Source: Trichosporon coremiiforme | Lineage: Eukaryota > Basidiomycota > Tremellomycetes > Trichosporonales > Trichosporonaceae | Assembly: GCA_039545355.1 (NCBI GenBank) | Contig: BCJJ01000015.1 | Coordinates: 992,001 to 1,056,000, forward strand | DNA length: 64,000 nt | Direction of reading: 5' to 3' | In this document: positions 24,108 to 36,095 of the stretch, piece by piece | Position numbering within the stretch: the first letter of the stretch is position 1 | How the letters are laid out: each line of letters starts with the position of its first letter | The notes under the pieces: model-generated | Databases searched by the model: none | What the model was told of the DNA's origin: nothing | Seen by the model: the letters and a program-made list of their open reading frames with translations, nothing else | Program-made: the position numbers and the translations under genes

Positions 24108-27100
24108 ATGCGCGCACTGCTGTTTCTGGCGGCGGGCGCGGCGCTGGCCCCCTTTGGGCCGCTCGCGCCGATAGCGGACGCCATGCCGACCGACCGGCGG
24201 ATAGAACTGCGAGAGCGGACACGGGATGTGAGTTCGCTTCCCTCGGTTGCAGAGAACGAGAGATCAATCGACCCTTCGCCTCTTGGCGTTTAGTCCCAGG
24301 CATCAAACTCGCTTCGGACAGTGGGAGAGCTGCCTTGAGCTCGCCACGACATGCGCTGACGCTGCAGTTGTTCAAACACGGCTTCGACGGGTACATCGCG
24401 AATGCGTATCCGGCTGACGAGTTGCGACCATTGACTTGTGACCCTCTTCTGCGAGACACAGACGTGAACAACGTGGGTGTGAACGACATCCACGCGAACG
24501 CGTCCATCACGCTGATCGACACTCTCTCCACCCTCCCGACACTATACCCTGATGTCTTCCCCGAAGCGGTCCGGCGAGTGGCCGAGGAGGTGTCCTTTGA
24601 CCAGGACGTTAAGGTGCAGGTGAGTCCGCTGCTAAGCTGAGGTGGCAGGTCGGCATGTAGTGGTGGCTTCAAAGCCTATTGATTACCGGCGACAGCTGAC
24701 CACAGGTATTCGAGATGACGATCCGCGCCTTAGGAGCACTGCTCTCGACGTACCAGACGTTATCTGCTCTGCCCGACGACCCCGTCGAACAGGGTCGCGC
24801 GCTCGGCACGAAGCGGCCACCAGACGTGAAGCGGTATGCGCCGCGGATGCTCGAGCTCGCGATGGACCTCGCGACCCGATTGTTGCCCGCGTTTGACACG
24901 CCGACGGGCCTACCGTACGCGCGCGTGAACCTCCGGACAGGACTACTGGAGGGCGAGACGCTGGAGACTTGTGAGTTGAGCTGCATATTCCGCACCCCAA
25001 ATAGCTAACAGCAGGTACGGCTGGCGCCGGCAGTCTGGTGCTCGAGTTTGCGCTGCTGAGCCGACTGACTGGGGACAAGCGCTTCGAGTCGCTCGCTCAC
25101 CGCGCGTTTATGGGGCTGTGGAACCGAAGATCGGACGAGGACCTCCTTGGCAACGGCATCAGCGTCGCGAATGGGCAGTGGCTCGCGCCGCTCGTTTCCG
25201 GTGTCCAGGCAGGAATCGACAGCTACTTCGAGTACGCCCTGAAGGCTGCCATAATGCTAGGTAAGGTTCCTGACCAAGCTGTCGACGTTTCGCCATTAAC
25301 TGACCGCAGACGACGCGCAATACATGGACATTTTCTATGACGCCTATGCCGCGATCCAGACGCACGTCCGGAGCGGCGACGGCTTCTTCGTAAGCTAATT
25401 GAACTAGGTTCTGAACTGACGACAGTACCGTCCGATCAGCCTGCGGAACACGGCGCTTGCGTCTCCGTCGTATGTCGACTCGCTGTCTGCCTTTTTCCCC
25501 GGCGTCATGGTGCTCGCCGGCGACGTGCAGAGTGCGATCAAGTCGCACCTCGTGTTCTGGAACGTGTGGCAGAAGTTCTCGGCGCTGCCCGAGGCATGGG
25601 ATCCGAGCTCGCGCGGTGTCGCGTGGGGCGGATGGCCGGGACGGCCGGAGTTCATCGAGTCGACGTACTATCTCCACCGCGTGAGCTGACGTTGCATTTC
25701 ACTTCAACTGACAGACAGGCAACGGGCGACGATTTCTACCTGAAAGTTGGTGAGCGCGTGCTCGAGGACATTACGCGCCGCGCAGTTACGAGCTGCGGGC
25801 TCGCATCGCTTGGTAACGTCGAGACGGGCAAGCAGGAGAACCGGATGGAAAGCTTCTTCCTCTCCGAGACGCTCAAGGTGAGTTCTAGCTGCGATGTTGA
25901 GCTGACAGGCAGTACCTTTACCATCTGTTCGACCCTACGGACCGGCCAATTGACGCTACCGTGTTCTCGACGGAAGGGCACCCGCTCTCGATGCCGCAGA
26001 AGCTGAAGCGCCCGCCGTCGCCGCAGCACCGACTTAACCGCCGGGCGGAGAACATGGTGTGCCCTCGGTACGAGCCAGCGAGCATGGGCGGAATCCCCGT
26101 CGGTATCGAGGGGCGGCCGGACTTCGACTACGCCCAGTGGCTGGTCTTCGGGGATGACCCGCTGCAGGAGAACACGCCGCTGAGTGCGATGTGGAAGCCG
26201 AAACCTAAGCCCAAGTTCACGCCCACGCTGCTGAACTACTCCGGGCTCGGCGAGTGCGTTGAGCCTCTTGAGCCCATGTGGAGCCTGCAGGTGATTCTGT
26301 CACCGACGGAGCCGGACCGGGCGCTGGAGGACGCGCCAGAGGACAAGTCGCCGTCGCTGGACAAGGTTCGGCAGACGGGAGCAGGGTGGGAGATCCGGGA
26401 TGTCTCCGGTCTGCGGTTGACAGTGCGCTGGCGTCTCGATGGAGCGGGATATGAGGTGGCCACGATCGGCCCCCACCGTGTGCGCTCGGGCCAGGCTGTG
26501 GTTATCACCGACCCGCGCATGCGGGGATATATTGCCTCGGCAGCTGCGCCAGCGCCCGACCTGGTGCGCCTCCGCTTTTTCCTGAAGAAGGAGCCAACGC
26601 GCCCGCTGCTCGAAATCTGGGGTGCGGCGGCAGGCTTCGGCCGTCGCTTTGTGGCCTCGCTCGCCGACTCGCCAGACTCGAGCGCGCAGAAGCCTTTCAT
26701 CCCGACAGACCCGGGAGCGTGGGAGCCGTTCGCGCAGCTGCCGGTGTGGCATGCGAAGAGCGATGCCTGCAGCCCCATCGCTAGCCCCGGCCCGAACGGA
26801 ACAGTGTACCTCGTCCCGCGTGGGGGATGTGACTTCAGCCAGAAAGCAGCGAACGTTGCCGCCGCTGGAGGCGCCGGCGTACTCTTCTTCGACACGCAGG
26901 AGGGCGAGCTTTTCAAGCCCGCGAGTGGGGTTGGCGCGGAGCAGGCGCAGAACGTAGCGGCCGCGCTCATCGATAAGCAGGGCGGGAACACGCTCGAGAA
27001 GTTCCTGAACGTGTTCGGGCAGGGCGGACTCAGTGTCTTGTACGAGGACGACCGGCACGTCTCGGCCGAGACGGCGACGGAAGGCGGCATGAGTGTGAAC

Positions 27101-27145
27101 GGGTACGACATCGTGAATGTCCGTGTCGTGAAGAACGAGGAGTAA
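24108..27145 (+). CDS. ER degradation-enhancing alpha-mannosidase-like protein (GH47) with PA domain
   Basis: Eight exons: 24108-24227, 24368-24619, 24706-24970, 25015-25260, 25310-25389, 25426-25680, 25719-25877 and 25913-27145, giving 869 residues. A signal peptide (MRALLFLAAGAALAPFGPLA) precedes a complete GH47 fold. Recognisable blocks are ERTRDLFKHGFDGYIANAYP, DELRPLTCDP, GLPYARVNLRTG, SLVLEFALLSRLTGD and ESFFLSETLKYLYHLFD. These match EDEM/Htm1 proteins, which trim mannose from misfolded glycoproteins and mark them for ER-associated degradation. A protease-associated (PA) domain lies in the C-terminal third (TVYLVPRGGCDFSQKA, then GGAGVLFFDTQ), as in animal EDEM3. No KDEL-type signal is present (end VKNEE). 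Only this gene in the window points to ERAD. The first intron (139 nt) was placed so that RTRD joins LFKHG, matching the family. Confidence 0.9.
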
Positions 27146-27235
27146 ACCGTATAGACTCACCATAGAGTAGACCTTGTCATTGTATCGATACCGCGCACAC
27201 GTAACCCAAATGCATCTAATAATCTTCTAGCTTGT

Positions 27236-27994
27236 CTATGCGGCCGCCTCCTCTTCGGCGATCAGGAAGCGCTGCGTCTCCATCGCGAAGGCGTCCTCGC
27301 CTATTTGGGTCTTGTAGTTCTCGTCCGAGAGCACCTGGACGTGGATGTGGTGCAGGTCGACCTGCTCGCCGAGCGCGGCGCGCTTCGCCTCAAAGTCGCC
27401 ACCGCAGAGCACCACAGTCGTCTCAATCTCGTACCGCACCGCCCAGTTGATCCAGAAGTGCGCCTCGTCTCCCGCTCCGTCGTGCAGGACACACACGACG
27501 TGGTTGACGTCAGGCCGACGCCCTTTCGGCCGATACTTTGGTCGCCCGTCTGCGGCCGGGTGGAAGTTCAAAACTAGCCGGCGGGTGCCGGTCGAGCAAA
27601 CTGGGAAGGGACCCATGTCCCCAGCCTTGGGCCTTAGGTCGAGAAGCGTTTCGGGCGCGGAGAGGTAGACGAGCGCCGGGGCGGGAGGGAAGGTAGAGAC
27701 GCGAGGGGGATCTTCGCTAGTGTCGGCTGTGAGCCGCACTGCCTTGAACGCAGGCAGAGGTTTGAGAGCGGCCACCAACTCTGGTGAGAGCAGTGAAGGC
27801 GTCACGTCGAGGACCTCACACTGGGCGAGGATCGTCACCGCGTCCGTAGACGCTGATTCGGCGGAAGGAAGGAGGCATAGGTCGCGATCTGGAGACAGAG
27901 GGGAACGCAGTGCCGGCTGCTTGCCGCTGCTGACCAGCAGAAGATGCCTGCCTTCCGCGCTGGAGCCGGAGGTTCTGCGCTCGGTCGTGGCCAT
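27236..27994 (-). CDS. Unrecognised 252-residue protein
   Basis: The single exon is open from ATG 27994 to the stop at 27236. The frame also continues upstream to an ATG at 28093. I chose 27994 because the sequence from MATTERRTSGSSAEG onward has ordinary protein composition, but the longer start cannot be excluded. The C-terminal half is the more protein-like part: VNHVVCVLHDGAGDEAHFW, then ETTVVLCGGDFEAKRAALG, suggestive of an alpha/beta fold. No signal peptide, membrane segment or known catalytic motif is visible. It is convergent with the EDEM-like gene, with only 90 nt between stop codons. It could be a lineage-specific protein; I do not assign a function. Confidence 0.6.
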   Translation of the reverse strand: MATTERRTSGSSAEGRHLLLVSSGKQPALRSPLSPDRDLCLLPSAESASTDAVTILAQCEVLDVTPSLLSPELVAALKPLPAFKAVRLTADTSEDPPRVSTFPPAPALVYLSAPETLLDLRPKAGDMGPFPVCSTGTRRLVLNFHPAADGRPKYRPKGRRPDVNHVVCVLHDGAGDEAHFWINWAVRYEIETTVVLCGGDFEAKRAALGEQVDLHHIHVQVLSDENYKTQIGEDAFAMETQRFLIAEEEAAA

Positions 27995-28858
27995 GGGTTG
28001 AAGTAGGTGTGGAGAGAGATCGTTGTTGTCGTCGGTTGTGCGCTGTACCGACGGGTCAGTCCCGGTTATGACATTTAGCATGTGGGGCCCCACGACAGGT
28101 CAAGCACTGGAGTCGTTCGAAGGAACCTCACCAGGCCTTCCAGACTCGTTCCCATCTTATCACGTCTAAGTTATGAACCCAGATAAGCCTTTCCGGGAAA
28201 TAGCAGGCCAGAGCCTACAGCTAGAATGCGAGCCTCCTCACTCTCCCAGAAATTATCTGCGGCCTCGTGAACTGGGATGTGGAGAAAGCGCCAAGATCCT
28301 CTGGCGATCGACAGGACAGGCGGTATACGTGACTTTAAGCACCGAGTTGGCTGCTGAATTATCGAGCGGCTTTGAACTGGAGCTGCTGAATTCTTGAGCC
28401 CCCGTGTAAAGCAGACGGATATATCGTCAGTTTACTGCGGGAGTCCACTGATGTGAACAGTTGGTGGTCAGGAACCGTTATCTGTCAGTGCCCGGTGGCG
28501 TGACTTTGTGCAGCAACGTTGCTCGGAGGCGTTGAGCATCACCTCCGCCTGGGTTTTCCTCGGGGTACGTCCGGGCAGCTGCCACGGTCAAGCTGCCGTC
28601 TGTCCGCTCGGATTGGAAACACGAATGCCATCATGCTGAAGTCAAGTCCGCCACTAGAGCAACCACAACAGTGCTGACATGAGCTCCACCACCTTCCCAT
28701 AGACAAATATATGCACTGAAAATACAGAAAACACCCGAAGGACGCAATTCACAAGCTTTTGGGCCGCAAGATGCATGCATAAGCGTATTTCGCGAAACCG
28801 AAGAATGATGCGGTCATAGACGGGCAGCAACCGATTCCACAACAACATGTCTTCGGAC
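27995..28858. other. Intergenic region upstream of tRNA-Pro
   Basis: No supported gene. A 74-codon plus-strand frame (28173-28397) has no motif. The stretch includes the promoter of the minus-strand hypothetical gene. Confidence 0.5.
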
Positions 28859-28980
28859 GTTCTCGTGGTGTAGTGGTTATCATACTCTCTTAGGGTGATC
28901 TAACATCTTGAGCTTTGCCTCCAACTGTTCTTCGGAACAGCGATTGGGAGTGGCCCCGGGTTCAAATCCCGGCGAGGACC
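28859..28980 (+). tRNA. tRNA-Pro (anticodon AGG) with 49-nt intron
   Basis: The acceptor stem GTTCTCG pairs with CGAGGAC over seven base pairs with one G-U. The D-arm reads GTGTAGTGGTTATCAT and the T-arm is CCGGG-TTCAAAT-CCCGG, which is also the internal B box. The anticodon stem CTCTC pairs with GGGAG around the loop TTAGGG/T, giving anticodon AGG at 28892-28894. A 49-nt intron (28896-28944) sits one base 3' of the anticodon, the canonical position for eukaryotic tRNA introns. The discriminator base is C, as in yeast tRNA-Pro. A run of five T residues follows directly. Confidence 0.9.
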
Positions 28981-28981
28981 G

Positions 28982-28986
28982 TTTTT
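28982..28986 (+). terminator. RNA polymerase III terminator
   Basis: Five T residues begin two bases after the tRNA 3' end, the standard Pol III stop signal. Confidence 0.85.
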
Positions 28987-29491
28987 GCTCTTGGGTTTTG
29001 CGTCGTCATTGCGATTTTTGGCGCCCGAACCTTGCCATACCAACCACTTGACTTATCCAGGGATTAGTGGCTGCTGAGGCCGGGAATGCATGCAAGCGCA
29101 AGCCCCGAGCGTTCGCCTGCTCAGGCTCTTTACCTGCCGCTCTTGATTAAAATGTAGCACGGGCCAGAGGATGCCTTCGCTAGTTTTGCGTTTTCCCACG
29201 GTGTCATCTCGGCCACCATGACCAGGAAATGTCGTTGTCGTGGGCACATCTCGCAAGCAGGGCGCCCGTCAGTCAATTGCCCGAGCCAGTTGCACCCGAT
29301 CGAGTTTACTCAAGCTCTTATGCCATGCGATCTATATGGATAAGAATCTATAGCGGGAGTCTATATTAGAATGCTGTAAGATTGGTATGCGAAGAGAAAT
29401 GGAGCCATGATGAGATAATATCCTTGTTTGTTTTCTAGATGTTTTGCGATGAGAATGCCGTGTCGGCGGTGGCTGCACTTGGCGCGGCAGC
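28987..29491. other. Region between tRNA and ABC transporter 3' end
   Basis: No gene was seen. The AT-richer part around 29320-29450 is probably the 3' untranslated region of the minus-strand transporter. Confidence 0.5.
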
Positions 29492-32400
29492 TTACGAAGA
29501 GGCGGTCTTGGTACCCTTGCTCCTGAGCTTGAGAAGCAGGAAGACAAAGGCGTACGACGTGATGATGAACAGGAGCGTGATGAGGATACCCTGCCATCCG
29601 ATGATGTGGCGCTTGATGTTGAGGTTGTACAGGTACTCGGATCCCTTCTTGTAGCCGCAGTACTCGCAGTTGGCGGTAGCGTCGGGGTTGTTCAGGTATC
29701 CAGACGCGTAGCTCATGAAGGTCTGGAGGTACTGTCCGCAGGTCTGGCCGGAAGGAGGGTCGAAGTAGCCGTACTCGTGCGGGCGGCACTCGACCTTTGT
29801 GTCCCAGATCGGGAACGTGATGAGTCCCTGCATGAAGTACGTGAAGGGGTCGAGCCAGTAGAGCCAGTAGCGCCAGAAGGCAGTGAGCTGCTGGTACGGG
29901 ATCATGATGCCGGCGAAGGTGGCGAGGGTCGAGATGAAGAGCGGGAGGACCATGGCGGCGAAGACGGGGTTGGGCGCGTACGCGGCGATGAATTGGCCCA
30001 TACCCGTGTAGAGGAACTCGTAGAAGACCATCTGCAGGAAGACGGGGCCAGCGACGCCCGCCTCAGAGCTGAAGCCGGCGGTCCAGTAGAAGGTGACGAA
30101 GTAGAAGAAGGCACACAGGATCAGGTACGGCACCTCGGCGAGAATCTCGCCGGCGCAGAACACCTGCCAGCGGTAGAACATCGACTTCTTCTCGCGGCTC
30201 TCGAACACGTCGCGGTTTGCGATGAACTTGGGCTGCGTCTGGACGATAACACCGGGAGCGACGAAGACAAACTGGAACAGGGCGAACACCTTGTTCTGGA
30301 GATCGGCATAGGCGGTTCCCATCTTCCAGTACGTGAATCCCACGATCAATCCCGTCATAATATGCAACATCAGCTTGTTCATCACGTATTCTGGCGATGC
30401 ATTAGCGTTTTTTTTGGACGTTGTGGGCGCATAGAAGGACTTACCAGTGTCGCGGTAGAGTTGGACGGTGGCGCGATGGATGACGAGGCGCAGCTGTGTG
30501 GCGGTGGAGGCCGCGTATTTGTGGCTGTCCTCCTGGGTCTCGTGGAACTGGCTCTTAGCCTCCTCGTTAACGTTGTCGAGGTCAATCATCATCTGGGTGC
30601 ACTCGGGCGAAGCATTCCAGACTTCGGCCCAGTCCTTGGAGCGGGAGATGTCACCGGAAACAACGTCGATCATCTGCTCAGCAGGGTTGACGTCCCTGGG
30701 CCAGGGAGCGCCGTTACCAGTGAAGTAGGACTTGACCTTGGCGACGGGGCCGAAGTAGACAGTGCGACCGCCAGCCTTGAGGAGAAGGAGCTGGTCGAAC
30801 TCGGCGAAGAGGGCAGCAGAGGGCTGGTGGATCGTGCAGAGAATAGACTGGCCCTGGGCGGCGAGCTTGCGCAGGAACTGAAGGATCTGGTACGAAGACT
30901 GGCCGTCGAGACCCGAAGTGGGCTCGTCAAGGAAGAGAAGAGTAGGGCGGGAAACGAGCTCGACACCGATGGTGAGACGCTTGCGCTGCTCAACGCCAAG
31001 ACCGGCACCGGGAACACCGACGATGGCGTCCTCAATGTCGTGGAGCTCAAGCAGGTCAATGATAACATCGACGTAGGCGAGCTTGTCCTCATCGCTGATG
31101 TGGCGGGGCTGGCGAAGAAGGGCGGAGAACTCGAGGGCCTCACGGACAGTGCTGGTTGGAAGGTGGATGTCGACCTGCTCACAGTAACCGGTTGTGCGCT
31201 GGAACGAAACAGGAAGCGAGTGGCCGTTGAGCTTGACCTCACCATCGATCGTACCCTCACTCTTGCGCGCGGCGAGCACGTCCATGAGGGTAGTCTTTCC
31301 GGCACCAGAGGAGCCCATGAGCGCGGTGATAGTGCCAGCCTGGCAGTATCCCGAAACATCCCGGAGGAGCTGCTTGTCCTTACCCTCAGCCTTGACAAAG
31401 TAGTTGAGGTGCTTCCAGGTGAACGTCGTGCCCTGCGCCTCCTCGGCGAGACGCGAGGAGGTGCGGCTAAGGCCGGGCTTCTCGTTGGCGACGGGGCCGA
31501 TCTGCATGCCGCTGCGGGGAGTAGCAGTACCGCTACGAGGAGTAGCAGCGCCACTACCAGGGGGGCCGATGCGCATGTTGCTGCGGGGAGTAGCGGTGCC
31601 GCTGATCTTCTGGTTACCGTTGTTGTTGAGCTTCTCGCCGTCGACGCCCTCAGCAGCCTCGGCGTCCTTGGCGGCAGCGCGGAAGGCAGAGCCACCACCA
31701 CGTTTGTACAGGGTGACAGCGGGCTTGGAGCCAGCAGCGGGGAGACGCTCGACGAAGAGCATACCGAGAACAATGGCACCGATCCAGAGAGCAATCATGA
31801 TACCGAAGTTGCGCCAGCGGTGCGACTTGTAGAACTTGAGCGCAAGGTCGAGGTACTTGGTACCGGAAACCTTGGTCGTGCCGGGGCTACCACCAGCGAT
31901 CGCGCAGCCGGCCGGCTGGCCAGCGTAGGCGGGGCCGTAAGGCGCGAGCTGCGGCGGGGCGCAGTCCAGGGTCAGGTCGGTAAGTTCGGTCGCCATGAGG
32001 TTCTCGATAGCGTAGTACACCGGGTTAAGCCAGCGGATCCAGCTGAACCACGGGTGCATCGAGGGCGTGTAGATGACGAAACCACCGTAGAGGACGAAGA
32101 AGGTGAAGACGGAACCGGCGATCTTGGAGGCATCGTTGTAGACGTCGAACGCGTAACCGATCGCACGGAACAGCGACGTAAAGACGAGCGAGTTGAGCCA
32201 GGTGAAGAAAAACATGAGGAAGAAGTTGCCCGCGTTCGACCGGAGACCAGCCATCCAGTAGGTGACGAGGGTGTAAATGGCGAGCTGGATAACGAAGACG
32301 GGGATGTCGAGGACGACCTGGGCGACGAACATGAGCGAGGAGCGGTACATGGCGTACGACTTCTGCTTTCCGAGAACGCCACGGCCCATGAAGGCCTCGG

Positions 32401-34324
32401 ACAGATCAGAGAACGCAAGAATAGCCGGGAACAGGACAAGCATGAAGATGACACCGCCACGGAGGAAGAGACCGGAAGTGTTGTCGGGGACACTGTAGTA
32501 GACGGAACCGTTGATCAGACCCTGGACGAGGGTAGTGGCCTGACGAGCCCAGAAGGACCACTGGTCACCCCAGCGCTGCTGGCCCTCACGGACGATACAG
32601 CCCCAGACCTGCTTGCCCCACGACTCCTTCTGAGGAAGAGCTTTGATGGCGTACTTGGTCTTGGAGGTCTGGTTGAGGCGGCGGAGCTCGTCGGACTCGG
32701 CCTCACGAGCGGCAGTGTCGGCGACCCAGTCGTCGACCTCCTTGCGCATGCGCGCGCAGAGCTCGGACTCCTGGTAGATTTTCGCGAACTCGGCGGCGGT
32801 GTTGGGGACCTTGCCCTCGTAGCCGGGAATGATCTTACGCTCGTTCAGCGCAGTGACGGCAGTGAGGTAGTCGGCGGTGTTGGCACCCTCCATGTGCTCG
32901 AAACCGAGCTGCTCGAAGTAGTTGCGAGCCATGTCGCGAGGGCCATAGTAGATGAGGCGGCTCTCAGCGATAACACTGACCTTGTCGAACAGGTCGTAAA
33001 TACCGTTACCAGCCTGGTAAAGGGTGACGACGTTGACGCGCTTGTCGACGTCACAAAGGGTGCGACAGGTACGGGCGAAGCCGAGCGCAGTCGAGGCGTC
33101 GAGACCACGGGTAGCCTGGTCCCAGCACATGACCTGCGAGTCGGCAGTGAGGAACTCGGCGAGCGAGACACGCTTGCGTTCACCACCCGAGACACCACGG
33201 ATGTACTGGTTGCCGACCTTGGTGCCGGCGGTGTGCTCGATGCCGAACACACGGAGAAGGTCAGTCTTAGTCTCCTCCTGGTACTGCTTCTCGGAGATGG
33301 GCTTGCCGTTCTTGTCCAGGGCACGAACACGGTCAGAGGGAGTCTCCATGCGGGTGGCAAAGTCCATCGTGCGGCCGACGAGCAGGTTAGGGTCGTGCAC
33401 GTCCTCTTCGTCGTTGAAGGTGACCTCACCGCGCAGGGGGATCATGTCCTTCGAGCCAGCCACGAGGGATCCGTAGCGCACGATGCCGTCTACGCCGGCA
33501 TACGATGACGTGAGCCCCGAAAGCGCCTTGAGGAATGTCGTGCATCCGGATCCAGGGCGGCCTACGACGAGCATCATCTCTCCCGGCTTGAGCAGACCGT
33601 TAAAGTCCTTGATGAGATAGCGCTGTCCCTTGCGTAGTCCCGGCTCACCCTTCTTCGGCGTAGGCATACCCTTCTGCCAGGCCATCGGCTCGAATCCAGG
33701 CTGGGCCGACGCCTTCTCTGCGACCGACTGGGCGTATGCTTCGACCTTCTTCTTCTGCTTGATCACAGTCCACGGCGCAACAATCGCACCGAGATCAGGG
33801 GCGAACTGCACATCGTCGACGCCACCGACGCCGCGCACCGACAGGTTCTGCCACGACAACGAGACGTTGCGCACAGGGGGAAGGCCGCGCTCGATGAGAG
33901 CCGCCTGGCGAGCCTGTGGATGTTAGCATACCGCCGTGGAACAATGCAACGAGTGACTTACCTTGAGCTGCTCGGCGAAGGACCACTCGGTGAAGCCATC
34001 CTCGGTGTCCGTGCTTGTCCGACGGACCTCGGTGATCGCCGGGGAGGTGTGTCGGGAGAGGTTCTCCGGGATGTGGTATTGCTCCTCCTTCTGGGAGTCG
34101 AGAGTCGGGGTTGCGTTGTCCTTGGGCGGCTGGGTGTCGTAGGATGAGGGCGACTCAGTGGCAGTCTCGACGAGGGTGACCTGGGTGCTGGACCGGAGCT
34201 GGAGCATGGAGCTAGAGCCGGCGGGAGGGATGTTGGTCTGGGACCCAGCCTGGGAGCCCGTCTGGGACCCCGAGGCGTAGGCGTCGTTCTGGGGCGTCTC
34301 AGCCCCTGGTCGTTGCTGGTCCAT
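29492..34324 (-). CDS. Pleiotropic drug resistance (Pdr5/Cdr1-type) ABC transporter
   Basis: Three exons, 34324-33962, 33913-30445 and 30390-29492, encode 1576 residues. This is a full-size ABCG/PDR exporter with the order NBD1-TMD1-NBD2-TMD2. NBD1 has the degenerate PDR Walker A GRPGSGCTTFLKA (about residues 239-251), SGGERKRVSLAE and CWDQATRGLDAS. NBD2 has the canonical GSSGAGKTTLMDVLAARK (about residue 987), GVEQRKRLTIGVEL and LLFLDEPTSGLDGQSS. Such pumps reside in the plasma membrane and export azoles and other hydrophobic compounds or lipids. The Ser/Thr/Gln-rich N-terminus lies in the separate first exon. The linker before NBD2 carries repeated ATPRS elements. The second intron (54 nt) has no stop codon and a length divisible by three. 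Substrate specificity cannot be read from the sequence. Confidence 0.95.
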
Positions 34325-35704
34325 GGCTAGTGGTAGGGTGTAGCCTGGTGTATCTGGGTGAAAACAACCAGTCGGGGGGTGTGGAGTAGTAGATATAGAC
34401 ACTCAAGAAATTGTTATCGTCCCTGCCGCCAGCCGTACCGGTGACATCGGTGACCCTGGATAGGCCTCGCATTAAACGCTCGCATGTTTACCAGGACCGG
34501 CCATAAGGTAATCGCTTCGCTCGCTCCGAGGTTCTGAATCAGCAACATGATTCAGCGCTGGGGGGCAGCAATATGGGCGCTCGGCCTATCAGATTGCGTA
34601 TGCACTTGATTGCGGCGAATTTTTTGGCTGAAATGCTGACATCAGCGGAGGTACGTCAGCGATCGTTGGCTGGGACTCGCATACAGGTGCACCCGTTTCG
34701 CCATCGGGGCGGCGTTCTCGACCCGTCTTTGGCTCTGGACCCGCCGGCAACGGCGGGAATTAAGTGGGTTTCGTCGGTTTTCATGCGCCACCGACCCCAC
34801 TGTTCCTTCCGTTCCATACGGCTCGACATCCGACCCAATGTTTGTGTGTGCATTGCAGCCTGAGGTGTGTGTGTAAGGCGTGTCACAGCGATCGGTGCGC
34901 TGAGCGTCATGCGGTTATCCTTCATGACCTGCCTAGCTCGCCAAGCGTATCCAGCAGTTTGTGCCTCAAAGAGTCGGGGATGTGTATCTTGGAATGCTTC
35001 GTGCCGCGGCGTCACTGTCGCCAATGACGCAGTGTACGCTGCACCTCGATCCAGCCCAAAGCGGCATCCTTGCTGTTCACCTGGCCCATGCCACATGCAG
35101 GCACATGCGCGTTCCAGCGGAGCCCGCTCTGCGGGTCTGAGGATCTGAGGATCTGAGGCTCGGCAGGCGAGCTCCGGCCAGCGGCCGTTGTGTCTTCTGT
35201 CGCTGCTGTGGTGGTATCGGCGGTGCTCGGTGCAGCAGTCTCGGGGACACCTGAGTCCGCATGGTGCAGCTGTGCAGGGAATATGGGAATTAGCGCCTAT
35301 CGCTAAGAGCAAGCGAGCTAAGGAGCTACGCTGTTAGTGCGCGATATTGCGACTCGGCTCGGCCACGGCGATAGAGAACAGCGCTTCGCGCTTTATGGCT
35401 TGCAGTGGAGATCAGGCGAAGGGGCTGATCGAGTCGGCCCAGGGGTCGGCTTCGGGGTGCATGGATGGCCGGGGTGATCGCAGCCCGAGTCGCCAGGGCA
35501 GCACAAGGACCTGAGGGGCAAATTTGCCCCGCACTCGAGGAGTCACCGCTGCTGTCAGTCGTCACCGGCGTCTGCGGGTCGAATCACGGTGGGCTGAGAA
35601 GCGGGGCAATATGGGGAACGGAGTCGCCGACACCGAACAATAACGGGGTTGGCCGGCCAGGCACACGATGAGAAAAGTTGACCGAGGAAGCGCCCAGGGA
35701 GGGT

Positions 35705-36095
35705 CACGTGATGCTGATCGCCGAGCACCATGTGGCCCACGTGGGACCACGTGATCAAGGCACGACTGCTCCACAGATCATATCACAGATCTGATAAAAG
35801 CTCTGGCTCTTCTGTTCCTGCTGTGGAGCGAGAGATCTTTGCAAGCGCGCAGCTGAGGAGTCCCCACGGGCGGCACGTATGTGGCGGACCGCTGAGGAAT
35901 CCCGTCGATGGACCAGGGCAAGAGCCAACGACAGTCTTGACATTGATCATCCCTTCTATCCCGCGGCCCGCTGCTTGCTGACCAGCTCTGGGGGCTGAGA
36001 GTCGCACGTGACTCCTGTTGCTCACTCGACTAGACATCTCACTAGGTGCGTTCCAGAACGTCTTTCGCTCATCTGTCCAAGTCTTGACACACGTG
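35705..36095. promoter_or_regulatory. Cluster of five CACGTG (E-box/CDEI-like) palindromes
   Basis: Exact CACGTG hexamers lie at 35705, 35738, 35748, 36005 and 36090. The first reads GTCACGTGAT and the third ACCACGTGAT, close to the preferred core of basic helix-loop-helix factors such as Cbf1 or USF/SREBP relatives. Binding is inferred only from the motif. No gene start is close, so the target could be distant or an unannotated RNA. Confidence 0.5.
35768..35829. repeat. Inverted repeat, perfect 9-nt arms
   Basis: GCTCCACAG at 35768-35776 is the exact reverse complement of CTGTGGAGC at 35821-35829, with 44 nt between. A second short inverted pair, CAGATC and GATCTG, lies inside. It begins 14 nt after the third CACGTG box. 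It could fold as a hairpin in RNA or mark a dimeric binding site. Confidence 0.7.

Noticed and set aside
28173..28397. 74-codon plus-strand frame upstream of tRNA-Pro
   Set aside because: No family signal, no leader or splice support.
29606..33508. 1300-codon open frame on the plus strand, opposite the ABC transporter
   Set aside because: It mirrors the codon pattern of the transporter gene (GC-rich third positions avoid stops on the other strand). It has no motif, and its Gly/Glu/Val/Arg-rich text is what antisense of such a gene gives.
34656..35312. 218-codon minus-strand frame in the large gap
   Set aside because: Composition is that of GC-rich noncoding DNA; no motif or conserved block.
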